A DNA stretch of 64,000 nucleotides from Cohnella zeiphila (GCF_014212055.1 NZ_JACJVO010000031.1:124001-188000); one strand, 5' to 3'. Positions 33,833-42,065 are shown, counted from the first letter of the stretch. Made by a program: numbers and translations. The notes: generated from the sequence alone by a model not told the origin.

Positions 33833-33853
33833 CCTGCTTCCTCCCCGCTTGAC

Positions 33854-34528
33854 TTAGATCAACTCGTGCAGCTCCTGCATCGGCCGGATGAAGTTCTGCC
33901 TCATGAGCTCTCTCGCCCGATCGCTGTCCTTGCTCTCGAACGCCGCTATGATGGCGGAATGCTCGTTGACGGAAGCTTGCGTCGCCTGGATGGGCTGCTT
34001 CAAGAACACATACTTGAATCGCCGGATATGAATCTGAAGCGAGCTGCTGAAGGAATCGATATACGGATTCTGGGCAAGCTCCACGATCAGATTATGGAAC
34101 TGTTCGTCCGCCTCCATCGCTTGATACGCCTGACCGCTCCGAATCGTATGGGCAAAATCCAGATTGATCGCGCGCAGCTGCTCGATTTGCTCCGCCGTGA
34201 TCGCTTGCGCCGTCACTTCCGCGGCCAGGGATTGCAACGCCGCCATCGTCGAATACAGCTTGAAGATGTCTCCCTTCTCGATGGTCGTTACTTTCGTTTC
34301 CTTGCCGGGGTGGGTCGAGACGAGCCCCTGCACCTCCAGCAGCTGGAACGCTTCTCGGATCGGCGTCCGGCTGACGCCAAGCGACTCCGCCAATTCCGCG
34401 TCCAGCAGCTTCTCGCCCGGCTGCAGCGTTCCGTCGATGATCCAGCGTTGGATCTGGGAAAAGGCTCTTTCCTTGGCGGACATCCGCGCCGGCGATACGA
34501 AATCTTTAGGTACTGGCAATAAAATCAT
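33854..34528 (-). CDS. GntR-family regulator, FadR subfamily
   Basis: A 224-residue protein with an N-terminal winged helix (QPGEKLLDAELAESLGVSRTPIREAFQLLEVQGLV) and a helical FCD effector domain whose likely metal-ligand residues include D in EADEQFHNLIVELA and H in VNEHSAIIAAFE. FadR-type GntR proteins often sense organic or sugar acids. It is the first gene of a GntR-ilvD-kinase unit, 21 bases before ilvD, and a palindrome sits just upstream of its start. Confidence 0.9.
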   Translation of the reverse strand: MILLPVPKDFVSPARMSAKERAFSQIQRWIIDGTLQPGEKLLDAELAESLGVSRTPIREAFQLLEVQGLVSTHPGKETKVTTIEKGDIFKLYSTMAALQSLAAEVTAQAITAEQIEQLRAINLDFAHTIRSGQAYQAMEADEQFHNLIVELAQNPYIDSFSSSLQIHIRRFKYVFLKQPIQATQASVNEHSAIIAAFESKDSDRARELMRQNFIRPMQELHELI

Positions 34529-34544
34529 CCCTTTGTCTTGTTAT

Positions 34545-34562
34545 ATGCAATATATCGCATAC
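34545..34562. promoter_or_regulatory. Probable GntR autoregulatory operator
   Basis: TATGCAATATATCGCATA is an 18-bp palindrome with a single mismatched pair, 17 bases upstream of the GntR start. Its size and AT-rich centre suit a FadR-type dimer. Confidence 0.65.
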
Positions 34563-34612
34563 AGATGCCGCGTGCAAGGGCTATTTTCTGAACCTGGAGG
34601 ACGATAAACGCA

Positions 34613-34657
34613 AAAAAGGCCGCGACCGGCCTGCCGATCGGCAGCCGGCCGCAGCCT
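34613..34657 (-). terminator. Terminator of the MerR-oxidoreductase operon (repeat family copy 1)
   Basis: A long GC-rich hairpin around CTGCCGATCGGCAG, followed on the minus strand by six T. It is one of four similar terminators in the window (others at 35786, 42185 and 51979). Confidence 0.8.
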
Positions 34658-34677
34658 CTCCAACCCTCCTCAGTCGC

Positions 34678-35289
34678 TCAGCCTTCCTCGACCCGTCTCA
34701 ATATCCTCATACTGAATTCGCGTCCGAATTGAGGCGCGAGGACTTGCCACAGGGCGCCTATCGCGGCTTCGATTTTCTCCATGTTGTCGGAGCCGCCTAC
34801 ATCTATCGGATCGAGCCCGATATCGCGGCATAACCGGGCGACCGTTGCCTTGGCCTCGGCATGGTCTCCGCTCAGGAACGCGGTCGCGTTCGTCGGGCCG
34901 AACCGGGGGTTCTCGAGCGCTTCCCAAGGAAACGTGTGGAAAGCCCGGACGACGCGCGCGTTCCGGGCGAGCCGAAGCACCTCCAAATCCGCAGACTTCC
35001 CATCGAAGCGATTCGTGCAGTTGATCAGAATCTTATTTTCCAGATCCCCCGCTTCCCGCAAGACTCGCTCAACCTCCGTCGGGATAACGGCCAGTAGGAC
35101 GATCTCCCCGAAAGCAACCGCCTCCTGTAACGTTCCCGCTTGAGCTTTGGGACCTGCTGCCTGAAGCAGGTTCCGGATCTTGTCGCTATGCGGATCGCGC
35201 GATCCGAACATCACCTGGTAGCCTTCCCCTGCCCATCGTTTGCCCAACGTTCCTCCCATATGACCCGAACCGATAACCGCGATTTTCAT
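34678..35289 (-). CDS. NADPH-dependent F420 reductase-like protein
   Basis: The 203-residue product opens MKIAVIGSGHMGGTLGKRWA, a Rossmann GxGxMG motif, followed by YQVMFGSRDPHSDKI, where the Ser-Arg suits NADP binding, then VLLAVIPTEVERVL and NCTNRF. This is the F420-dependent NADP reductase-like (NAD_binding_9/F420_oxidored) domain found alone in many bacteria without F420. It is encoded 19 bases after a MerR regulator, so a redox or electrophile response role is likely. Substrate unknown. Confidence 0.82.
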   Translation of the reverse strand: MKIAVIGSGHMGGTLGKRWAGEGYQVMFGSRDPHSDKIRNLLQAAGPKAQAGTLQEAVAFGEIVLLAVIPTEVERVLREAGDLENKILINCTNRFDGKSADLEVLRLARNARVVRAFHTFPWEALENPRFGPTNATAFLSGDHAEAKATVARLCRDIGLDPIDVGGSDNMEKIEAAIGALWQVLAPQFGREFSMRILRRVEEG

Positions 35290-35308
35290 GTCAACGTCTC
35301 CCTTCGCG

Positions 35309-35713
35309 CTATTGTGATATCGTTTCTTTCAGAACCTCATTGTAAAAACCCAATTTATCCTTGGTCTGCTTGATCAGATCGTCCAGCGCTTGGCGCTGCC
35401 GCTCCATCCTTTCCAATTGCTTCAAGAGAATCTGGCTGCGGGTCGATACGGTTTGCAGATCTTCATCGCTCCATAAAGAGGAATGATCCGCTAGGCATCG
35501 TCCTTCCTGAATGAACTCCTTCATATCGTCCAGCGACATTCCGGTTTTCTTCAGACAATGAACGGCCGATGCCAGGCGAACGTCCTCCTCGCTATACATC
35601 CGCACCTCTCCCGAGCCTCTTTGCGGCGACTTCAGCAGACCGATTTTCTCGTAATACCGCAAAGTATCGGGGCTGAAGCCGGTCAGGTCGGCAACCTGAC
35701 GGATCGTGTACAT
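35309..35713 (-). CDS. MerR-family transcriptional regulator
   Basis: A 134-residue protein with the N-terminal MerR motif YTIRQVADLTGFSPDTLRYYEKIGLLKSPQR and a C-terminal coiled coil (RSQILLKQLERMERQRQALDDLIKQTKDKL). The single Cys pair expected in metal sensors is not evident beyond CLKKTG and GRCLAD, so it is closer to the electrophile/drug-sensing AdhR-like type. Its promoter has the 19-base spacer and dyad on which MerR proteins act. Confidence 0.9.
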   Translation of the reverse strand: MYTIRQVADLTGFSPDTLRYYEKIGLLKSPQRGSGEVRMYSEEDVRLASAVHCLKKTGMSLDDMKEFIQEGRCLADHSSLWSDEDLQTVSTRSQILLKQLERMERQRQALDDLIKQTKDKLGFYNEVLKETISQ

Positions 35714-35743
35714 GAGCGAACCGCCTCCTTCTCCTTTTCCGCC

Positions 35744-35774
35744 ATTCTAGCCGCTGGAGCCAGCTCCAAGTCAA
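35744..35774 (-). promoter_or_regulatory. MerR-type promoter with 19-base spacer and dyad
   Basis: On the minus strand TTGACT (35774-35769), 19 bases and TAGAAT (35749-35744). The spacer contains TGGAGC-TG-GCTCCA, a perfect dyad. Over-long spacers with a central dyad are the hallmark of MerR activation by DNA twisting. Confidence 0.85.
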
Positions 35775-35785
35775 GACCCGATGCG

Positions 35786-35832
35786 AAAAAAAAGGCCGCG
35801 AACAGATTCGCCCTACGGCAGTCTGCCACGAC
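35786..35832 (-). terminator. Terminator after pirin gene (repeat family copy 2)
   Basis: On the minus strand an imperfect GGTCGTGGCAGAC...GGCC hairpin is followed by eight T (35793-35786). It is the least perfect of the four related terminators. Confidence 0.65.
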
Positions 35833-35855
35833 CCTCACGACTCGCGATTCCTATT

Positions 35856-36737
35856 TCAGAAACCGGGCTTGCCCATCTTGCCGGATTGAAAATCCTTAAA
35901 CGCCTCGATCAGCTCCTCCCGGCTGTTCATGACGAACGGTCCGTGCTGGAAGACGGGCTCGTCGATCGGCTCGCCGCTTAGAACGATGACCAGCGCGTCG
36001 TCGGTACGCCCTTCGATGGCGATGGCTCCCGCGCCGTCGGCGAACAGAAGGAAGTCGCCGGCTTTGGCCGTCTCCGTCCCGTTGACCGCGACTTCTCCCC
36101 GCAGGACGAGCGCCGCCGCATGGAAGCTGGCCGGCAGCTCGAACGCCGCCCTTCCTCCCTGGCGCAATGCGATGTCGAACAAACGGATCGGGGTGAACGT
36201 CACGGCCGGTCCCTTGACGCCATCGTATTCCCCGGCGATCACCCTGACCTCGCCTCCGCCGTTCGGCAGCGCGACACGCCCCATCTGCTCCTTGAGCAGC
36301 TCCTGATAGCGGGGCGGATGCATCTTCTGCTCCCGCGGCAGGTTGACCCAGAGCTGAATCACATGGAACAGCCCGCCGCGCCTGGAGAATTCCCGCTCGT
36401 GATACTCTTTGTGCAGCAGTCCGGAGCCTGCCGTCATCCACTGAACGTCGCCGGGGCCGATGACCCCGCGATTGCCGAAGCTGTCGTTATGCTCGACATG
36501 CCCGTCATACGCGATCGTCACCGTCTCGAAGCCGCGGTGCGGATGCGCGCCGATTCCCTTCGGGACGTCGCTGAGCGGGAATACGTAAGGCGCGTTGTAG
36601 TCGAGCAGAAGGAACGGACTGAGGCGCGTGCCGAAATCGTTGCCGCCCGGAAAATAATTGGAGACGCGAAAACCGTCCCCCACCATATGAAACGGAGCGC
36701 CCCGGTAACGCCCTTCGATGCCGCGATAGGTTGCCAT
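35856..36737 (-). CDS. Pirin-family bicupin protein
   Basis: The start at 36737 follows AAAGGGG; the protein has 293 residues. The metal-binding N-terminal cupin includes GAHPHRGFETVTIAYDGHVEHND (His-His...His, Glu) and the following MTAGSGLLHKEYHE, which carries the last ligand; the C-terminal cupin is metal-free, as usual. Pirins include quercetin 2,3-dioxygenases and iron-dependent redox regulators. It stands alone with a perfect palindrome in its promoter region, so control by a MarR- or HxlR-like repressor is expected. Confidence 0.9.
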   Translation of the reverse strand: MATYRGIEGRYRGAPFHMVGDGFRVSNYFPGGNDFGTRLSPFLLLDYNAPYVFPLSDVPKGIGAHPHRGFETVTIAYDGHVEHNDSFGNRGVIGPGDVQWMTAGSGLLHKEYHEREFSRRGGLFHVIQLWVNLPREQKMHPPRYQELLKEQMGRVALPNGGGEVRVIAGEYDGVKGPAVTFTPIRLFDIALRQGGRAAFELPASFHAAALVLRGEVAVNGTETAKAGDFLLFADGAGAIAIEGRTDDALVIVLSGEPIDEPVFQHGPFVMNSREELIEAFKDFQSGKMGKPGF

Positions 36738-36758
36738 GAGGATCGAGCCCCTTTCCAA

Positions 36759-36776
36759 TATCTTAATTTTAAGATA
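36759..36776. promoter_or_regulatory. Operator-like palindrome upstream of pirin gene
   Basis: TATCTTAA-TT-TTAAGATA has perfect 8-bp arms, 22 bases before the pirin start codon. The pattern recalls MarR-type (for example MhqR-like ATCT...AGAT) operators. No cognate repressor gene is adjacent. Confidence 0.72.
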
Positions 36777-36832
36777 ATCGGCGCAAGGGGAATTGTCAAG
36801 CCCCTCCATGAGCTCGGAAAGGAGGACGATGG

Positions 36833-37696
36833 TCACCCGGAAATGGAGATTCCCGCCTCTTTCGCAAGGGTGGCCAGGCGCTCTGCCGAACCGTCCAGCG
36901 AGTCGGGGATGAAAACGTTCAAGTACTGTTGGCGGCTTTCTTCATCGCGCAGCAGCTGCGTCGTTAGATTGAGCAGTCCGGCACGGGGGTGCGAAATGAC
37001 ACGAGGGTGCTGACTCGTACACCGGACCTCGTAGCCGTCCCACCATTCGGCGAACTCGGGACTGCCCTCCTTCAGCTTGGCAATGAAGATTTGATACCAC
37101 TGATCTTCGATATGACGCGTATACAATGTCCGGAAATTGCCGAGCAACGAGATGGCCAGGCTCTCCCACCCGATAAACAGCATCCGGTACGTCGGCATCA
37201 TGAACATGCGCCAAATCAAGTTGCGCCCATAGGGGTCAGCAGTCTCAAACGGCCCGAATACTACGGATGCCAAATCGTTCCAAGCCAGCACGTTCATCTT
37301 ATCGTCCGATATATAGGCGGGAACCGTCGCCATCTGATCCAACACAAATAGCAGCGAGGACGATGCGGCCGGGTGCCGGTCGTTCGGATTCGATTCCGGC
37401 CGATGCGGCGGGCAGGCGAGGAAAAAAAGATGCCTCCGCTCATCGGCGCTCAGGCGCAGCGCCCTTGCCAAGCCGTCGAGCACCTGATCGGAGACTTTGA
37501 TGTCTCTGCCTTGTTCGAGCGAATTGTACCAGGGCAGCGAAATGCCGGCGAGCGCAGCCACTTCCTCCCGCCGAAGCCCTTTCGTTCTCCGCCGGGAATA
37601 ATTGGCGTGCTGAAAGCCTGCGATCTGCGGCGACAACCGCAGCCGCCGCGTACGCAGGAATCGGCTGAGCTCCGAACGACGCTGATCATCGCTCAT
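36833..37696 (-). CDS. XRE-family regulator with MmyB-like ligand domain
   Basis: The start at 37696 follows GAGAGGAGTGG, giving 287 residues. An N-terminal XRE HTH is visible as KGLRREEVAALAGISLPWYNSLEQGR, followed by the MmyB-type ligand domain starting near residue 115 (VPAYISDDKMNVLAWNDLA) and the W-rich GYEVRCTSQHPRVISHPRAG. Such proteins are common beside oxidoreductase genes and usually repress them. Here the divergent neighbour is an Old Yellow Enzyme gene, the probable target. Confidence 0.9.
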   Translation of the reverse strand: MSDDQRRSELSRFLRTRRLRLSPQIAGFQHANYSRRRTKGLRREEVAALAGISLPWYNSLEQGRDIKVSDQVLDGLARALRLSADERRHLFFLACPPHRPESNPNDRHPAASSSLLFVLDQMATVPAYISDDKMNVLAWNDLASVVFGPFETADPYGRNLIWRMFMMPTYRMLFIGWESLAISLLGNFRTLYTRHIEDQWYQIFIAKLKEGSPEFAEWWDGYEVRCTSQHPRVISHPRAGLLNLTTQLLRDEESRQQYLNVFIPDSLDGSAERLATLAKEAGISISG

Positions 37697-37953
37697 GTCA
37701 TCCACTCCTCTCAAGCTGATACTCATACTATCAGAATAATAAATAACGATAGGCTTCATTAGGATACAAACGCAGTTCTTCCTTGTCTACGCAAGCGGCG
37801 GTAAGATGGTGCCGTACCCCAAATCCCCCTTTCTGTCGGGGGCAGGCCATCCAGCGGCACTGCTTAGATTATAACGGGATTCAACCCATTATGTACAACG
37901 AGGATGGATCCATCTTTGGCGGTAAAATCATGAACCAATGGGAGGGATGTCCG

Positions 37954-38985
37954 ATGTCCGTAAATTTGCTATCGCCGTATCAGATCAAGGGATTGGAATT
38001 GAAGAACCGCATCGTAATGGCGCCCATGTGCCAATATTCCGCGGCCGCAAAGGACGGGAAACCGACGGATTGGCACTATGTGCATTATGTAAGCCGTGCC
38101 GTGGGCGGCACGGGCCTTATCATTACGGAGATGACCGACGTGCATCCCGACGGACGCACCACCGACTTTGATTTGGGGCTCTGGTCAGATGAACATATTC
38201 CCGCTTTCCGGCGCATCATCGACGGCGTTCATTCGCATGGCGCCAAAATCGGGATTCAGCTTGCCCATGCCGGCCGTAAGGCTCAGGATGCGCCGGAACC
38301 GGTCGCTCCATCCGCGATCCGGTTTCCGGGAGACCGATACAAAACGCCGCGAGCTTTGACAACAGCTGAAGTGAAAGAGACGGTGCGGTTGTACGGCGAC
38401 GCGGCTCGGCGAGCGGTGGAGGCCGGGGTCGATATGATCGAGCTGCATGGGGCTCACGGATATTTGATTCAGCAATTCCAATCAGCCTTTACGAATCGGC
38501 GAGACGATATGTACGGACAAGATTTGGCACGCTTCGGGGTCGAGGTCGTTCAAGCCGTGAAAAAAGAAATGCCCGCCGGAATGCCGCTGTTCTTCCGTAT
38601 CTCCGCAGTAGAGTATGCCGATGGCGGCTATGATCTCGATCATGCGATCAAGCTGGGAAAAGCGTACCGCGATGCAGGGGTAGACGTATTCCATGTCAGC
38701 TCCGGCGGCGAAGGAATGGCCGGAGTCCGCAAGCCGGGCAACTATCCGGGGTATCAAGTGCCGTTTGCCCGTCGCTTCCGGGAAGAGCTGCAAGTGCCGA
38801 CGGTCGCCGTCGGGATGCTGGACGAGCAGGCGGTCGCTCAATCCGTTATCGGGAGAGAAGATGCCGACTTGGTTGCCGTAGCCCGCGGCATGCTTCGGGA
38901 CCCATATTGGGCAACCCATGCGGCATTAGCCCTCGGCGGCAAAGACCAGGCTTCCATTCCTCAGCAGTATACGGTATCCTATTGA
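37954..38985 (+). CDS. namA: Old Yellow Enzyme NADPH oxidoreductase, YqjM/NamA type
   Basis: The ATG at 37954 follows GGGAGGGATG. The 343-residue protein matches YqjM: NRIVMAPMCQYSA with the redox-modulating Cys near residue 25, QLAHAGRKA, ELHGAHGYLIQQF with the substrate-binding His pair, and SPxTNRR as SAFTNRRDDMYG. It binds FMN and reduces activated C=C bonds of enones, nitro-compounds and similar electrophiles with NADPH. The divergent XRE/MmyB protein probably controls it. Part of a stress-enzyme group with pirin and a quinone-reductase-like gene. Confidence 0.92.
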   Translation: MSVNLLSPYQIKGLELKNRIVMAPMCQYSAAAKDGKPTDWHYVHYVSRAVGGTGLIITEMTDVHPDGRTTDFDLGLWSDEHIPAFRRIIDGVHSHGAKIGIQLAHAGRKAQDAPEPVAPSAIRFPGDRYKTPRALTTAEVKETVRLYGDAARRAVEAGVDMIELHGAHGYLIQQFQSAFTNRRDDMYGQDLARFGVEVVQAVKKEMPAGMPLFFRISAVEYADGGYDLDHAIKLGKAYRDAGVDVFHVSSGGEGMAGVRKPGNYPGYQVPFARRFREELQVPTVAVGMLDEQAVAQSVIGREDADLVAVARGMLRDPYWATHAALALGGKDQASIPQQYTVSY

Positions 38986-38996
38986 GTTGAAGAAGC

Positions 38997-39027
38997 AGCC
39001 GAAGGCGTAGAGCCTCCGGCTTTTTTT
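38997..39027 (+). terminator. Intrinsic terminator after namA
   Basis: AGCCGAAGGC and GCCTCCGGCT pair around GTAGA and are followed by seven T. The T run overlaps the stop of the convergent MarR gene. Confidence 0.87.
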
Positions 39028-39712
39028 AATCATCGAACCACGCGATGCGCAGCAGCTCCTTCGCCTTTCTCAGCTTCCTCGCATCCAATTGCCGGAGCAT
39101 CGCAGTAATCTCGGCGATCTCTTCCGCCTGGGACGATTCGATTCCTTCTACCGGCGCATCGTGAACGATCTGTTCCTCTTTCTTCTCGATATCGCCTGTC
39201 TCCGGACGAACCCACGAAGTCTCCGCCGTTTCCTTCATGCATCGCTCGAGGAATCGCATTTGCTCCAGATCGAATCGGCCAAGAAATTCCCGGATATTGC
39301 GGTCCATATGGGCATGAAGCTTCTGATGCAGTAGATAGATCTGCGTACCCGACGAAGTGAGCCGGAACAGCACCTCTTTCTTGTTGTCCGGAAGCGACTC
39401 GGCTTGAACGACTCCCTGCTCCGTCAACCGGCGCGTAATCTTGGACACGCTGCCTCTCGGGATGCCGAATCGCTTGGAGATCGTAATTCCGTTCACCGGC
39501 TCCGCCTCTCCGATCGCGTCCACGACGTGAAGCGTAAGAACGGTGGCTTCCTTCAGAAAATCGATAACGGCGGCGTCCGAGGCGTTCGCCATCATCCAGC
39601 GCCGCTCTTCGTCCTCACCCTCGGCTTGAAATCGCTTCTGCATGGCGGCGACATGATCCATCATTTTCGCGATCAAAAGCTCTCGCTCGCCACCACCCGC
39701 TTTGCGATTCAT
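39026..39712 (-). CDS. MarR-family transcriptional regulator
   Basis: A 228-residue protein, long for MarR, with the winged helix GITISKRFGIPRGSVSKITRRLTEQGVV and the wing ESLPDNKKEVLFRLTSSGTQ. The last 70 residues are a charged extension (GDIEKKEEQIVHDAPVEG and beyond) not found in standard MarR proteins. It is divergent from a flavodoxin-fold oxidoreductase gene, with a perfect 10-bp-arm dyad between, and probably represses it. Confidence 0.88.
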   Translation of the reverse strand: MNRKAGGGERELLIAKMMDHVAAMQKRFQAEGEDEERRWMMANASDAAVIDFLKEATVLTLHVVDAIGEAEPVNGITISKRFGIPRGSVSKITRRLTEQGVVQAESLPDNKKEVLFRLTSSGTQIYLLHQKLHAHMDRNIREFLGRFDLEQMRFLERCMKETAETSWVRPETGDIEKKEEQIVHDAPVEGIESSQAEEIAEITAMLRQLDARKLRKAKELLRIAWFDD

Positions 39713-39803
39713 CGGTCATTCCCCCTTTTCCGTACGGCATGGTGCCATCCTCGTCCCAGTATATCAACCGATCGGGGAAAAATAAATATTCCAGGAATCA
39801 TTA

Positions 39804-39842
39804 TTGACATCATGGAAACAAAAATATTAATATTGTTTCCAT
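39804..39842 (+). promoter_or_regulatory. Promoter and MarR-type operator
   Basis: TTGACA (39804-39809), 18 bases and TAATAT (39828-39833) form the promoter of the oxidoreductase gene. ATGGAAACAA (39812-39821) and TTGTTTCCAT (39833-39842) are perfect inverted 10-mers that enclose the -10 region. Confidence 0.82.
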
Positions 39843-39891
39843 AGATTACTTTTTGATTCTAAGAAACATAAAATGGAATGAGGTGCCGTTT

Positions 39892-40527
39892 ATGAACTTC
39901 GTCATTGTCTTCGATCATCCTTATGGAGCCTCGGCTTCCGAGAACGTCCCGCATCGAAGAAGCTACTCCGCCGCATTATTGGCCGCCGTTATGAAAGGTC
40001 TGCTATCCGGCGGTCACCGCATAGACCTGATCGACCTGCATGCGGACGGCTTCAATCCCGTCACGTCCGCCTCGGATCTCGCCGCCTGGCGGCAGAAGCG
40101 AACCCACGATCCTCTCGCGGCCGACTATCAGCGGCGGCTCTTGTCGGCCGATCACATCATCTTTATTTTTCCCATCTGGTGGGAGGGGATGCCGGCGCTG
40201 ATGAAGGGGTTCCTCGACAAGGTGTTCGTGAAGGGCGTGGTCTACGCCGAGACGAAGCCGGGACGCCCCTTCAAGTGCTTGCTCCCCCGCTTGAAAGGAG
40301 TATCCATGCTGACGGTCATGGCCACGCCCACCTTCGTCTATCGCTGGTTCCTCGGCAATCCGATCACGAAAATGATGTTCCGCGGGACCTTCCGGAAGAT
40401 GGGCGTGAACCGTCTCAAATGGTACAACTACTCCGGCATGGAGAACCGCAGCCTTGAGCAGCGCCGGAACGTACTGGCCAAGACGGAGCGAATTTTCTCG
40501 ACGCGTTGGAAATCTCCATCCGTATAA
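39892..40527 (+). CDS. NAD(P)H oxidoreductase, flavodoxin-fold (quinone-reductase-like)
   Basis: The 211-residue protein starts at an ATG behind GAGGTG. The FMN site is VFDHPYGASASENVPHRRSYS, and HIIFIFPIWWEGMPALMKGFLDKVF matches the Flavodoxin_2 family (NQO1, MdaB, KefG). These enzymes transfer two electrons from NAD(P)H to quinones and so avoid semiquinone radicals. Control by the divergent MarR protein fits the known MarR/quinone-reductase pairing, with quinones as likely inducers. Confidence 0.88.
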   Translation: MNFVIVFDHPYGASASENVPHRRSYSAALLAAVMKGLLSGGHRIDLIDLHADGFNPVTSASDLAAWRQKRTHDPLAADYQRRLLSADHIIFIFPIWWEGMPALMKGFLDKVFVKGVVYAETKPGRPFKCLLPRLKGVSMLTVMATPTFVYRWFLGNPITKMMFRGTFRKMGVNRLKWYNYSGMENRSLEQRRNVLAKTERIFSTRWKSPSV

Positions 40528-40536
40528 TCAACTATC

Positions 40537-41379
40537 TCATCTCTTCTTCGGCTGCCCGCTCTTGTCAACTTGCCGTTCCTTCACAAGCTTTAAGGTCGCG
40601 ACGATCAGAAAACTGACGATGACCAGCAGCAGCCAGGAGCTTACCTTGCCCAAATGGACGAGCCGCCACGATCCCGACTGGTCCGGATACTCCCAGGCTC
40701 CGAAGAAGGTAGCGACGTTCTCCGCGATCCAGATAAAGAGGCCGATCAGAACGAAGGAAAGCGCAAGCGGCATCCGGTAGCGCGTTCCGCCGACCTCATA
40801 CGCGACCCGTGTCCGCCAAAATACGAGCAGCACGAGCGCCGACAGCCACCATCGTACATCGATCCAAAAATGGTGGGTAAAAAAGTTGGCGTAAATCATG
40901 ACGGCAAGCGGCACCACCGCCGGGAACGGCGGCCATCCGATCAGCTCGACCTTCAACCGCCGCCACGCCTGGCAGAGGTAGCTCGCGACGCTCGCGTACA
41001 TAAATCCGCTGTATAACGGAACGCCGAACACCTTCGAGTACCCCTCCTCGGGATACGACCATGAACCCATATGCACCTTGAACAGCTCAAGCGCCAGGCC
41101 GATAAGGTGGAACATGGTAATCACTTTGAGCTCGTCGCGCGTCTCCAGACCGGAGCGAACCATCCCCCATTGCATGACCAGGCACAGGAGCAGCAGCCAG
41201 TCATACCGCGGCAGCCAAGGGAGCGGAATCAGCTTCGTGACGGCCAACGAGGCGAAAATGACCATGGGAAACACGCAAGACAGCGCCTGCTCCCGGCCGA
41301 AACGAAAGAGCTGCAGCCATGCCGTCCGCATGGCATCCCCTCGCCGCCCGGACCCCATTTTAACCGTGAGCGTCTTCAT
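40537..41379 (-). CDS. yoaT: DUF817 membrane protein, YoaT-like
   Basis: A 280-residue protein with about eight hydrophobic helices and the DUF817 marks ELFKVHMGSWSYPEEGYSKV and YANFFTHHFWIDVRWWL. The function is unknown. Its first 20 residues overlap the end of the upstream yozG-like gene, and the order yoaS-yozG-yoaT resembles the Bacillus subtilis locus. An in-frame internal Met at residue 17 is an alternative start. Confidence 0.85.
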   Translation of the reverse strand: MKTLTVKMGSGRRGDAMRTAWLQLFRFGREQALSCVFPMVIFASLAVTKLIPLPWLPRYDWLLLLCLVMQWGMVRSGLETRDELKVITMFHLIGLALELFKVHMGSWSYPEEGYSKVFGVPLYSGFMYASVASYLCQAWRRLKVELIGWPPFPAVVPLAVMIYANFFTHHFWIDVRWWLSALVLLVFWRTRVAYEVGGTRYRMPLALSFVLIGLFIWIAENVATFFGAWEYPDQSGSWRLVHLGKVSSWLLLVIVSFLIVATLKLVKERQVDKSGQPKKR

Positions 41380-41581
41380 CGCTTTTATACTCCAATAGGT
41401 CTCCGGGTTGGCAATCCAAAGCCTTGCAGATCGCCTCCAGCGTCGATAATCTTACCGCTTTCGCCTTTCCGTTTTTCAAGATGGACAGGTTGGCCATCGT
41501 GATCCCGATCCGCTCCGAGAGCTCGGTTACGCTCATTTTTCTTCTCGCCAGCATCACATCGATATGGATGATGATCGCCAT
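41360..41581 (-). CDS. yozG: Small XRE regulator, YozG-like
   Basis: The start at 41581 follows GAGGTGAAA, giving 73 residues: MAIIIHIDVMLARRKMSVTE, then LSERIGITMANLSILKNGKA, the HTH, and LEAICKALDCQPGDLLEY. This is the YozG/HTH_26 group, always found beside DUF2975 membrane proteins. It starts ten bases after the yoaS-like stop and overlaps the DUF817 gene by 20 bases. Probably an autoregulator. Confidence 0.9.
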   Translation of the reverse strand: MAIIIHIDVMLARRKMSVTELSERIGITMANLSILKNGKAKAVRLSTLEAICKALDCQPGDLLEYKSDEDAHG

Positions 41582-41591
41582 GGGTTTCACC

Positions 41592-42065
41592 TCAGACCGT
41601 CAAATCATTTACCGATTTGATCTCGATGGCATTCTGGAGCAGCATTTGAAGAACGGCGGCGAAGACCGCGATCACAAGGGAAGCGAAAGGAATGACCAAT
41701 CCGAGGGCCAGGAGCCCGGGGGCGTCGACCCGATCCGCCATGTGATATAGGAACGGCACGCAGGCCGCATACAAAACGGCGATCGCAACCGCGCAGTATT
41801 TGATCTTCTTCAAGGCGACGACCGACAATTCCGAGAAAGCTTCGTTCCTGTCGATATAGCTTAACAGTCTGAAAGCTTGATACAGCGCCATGAAAAACGG
41901 GATCGCGGATCCGTACATGCCGACGAGAGCGGGATACAGCCAATGCGCCGGAAAATGATCCGCCGCTTCCTTCGCGATCCAGGGCAGCCCGATACACAAG
42001 GCAACGACCGGAATTCCGATCAGAAAAACCGTCACCTTCAAAAAGAGCGTCGATGCTCGTTCCAT
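41592..42065 (-). CDS. yoaS: DUF2975 membrane protein, YoaS-like
   Basis: The 157-residue product (ATG 42065 after GGGGTGA; a GTG three codons earlier is possible) has four membrane helices and the DUF2975 pattern: an N-terminal FLKVTVFLIGIPVVALCIG helix, FRLLSYIDRNEAFSELSV connecting loop and KKIKYCAVAIAVLYAACVPF. DUF2975 proteins are coupled with YozG-type regulators and are thought to sense a membrane or envelope signal; that is unproven. First gene of the operon; a TTGCAA-17-TAAGTT promoter lies in the AT-rich region just upstream. Confidence 0.85.
   Translation of the reverse strand: MERASTLFLKVTVFLIGIPVVALCIGLPWIAKEAADHFPAHWLYPALVGMYGSAIPFFMALYQAFRLLSYIDRNEAFSELSVVALKKIKYCAVAIAVLYAACVPFLYHMADRVDAPGLLALGLVIPFASLVIAVFAAVLQMLLQNAIEIKSVNDLTV

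Noticed and set aside
32732..34522. Plus-strand open frame of about 596 codons
   Set aside because: Antisense to ilvD and the GntR gene, both strongly supported.
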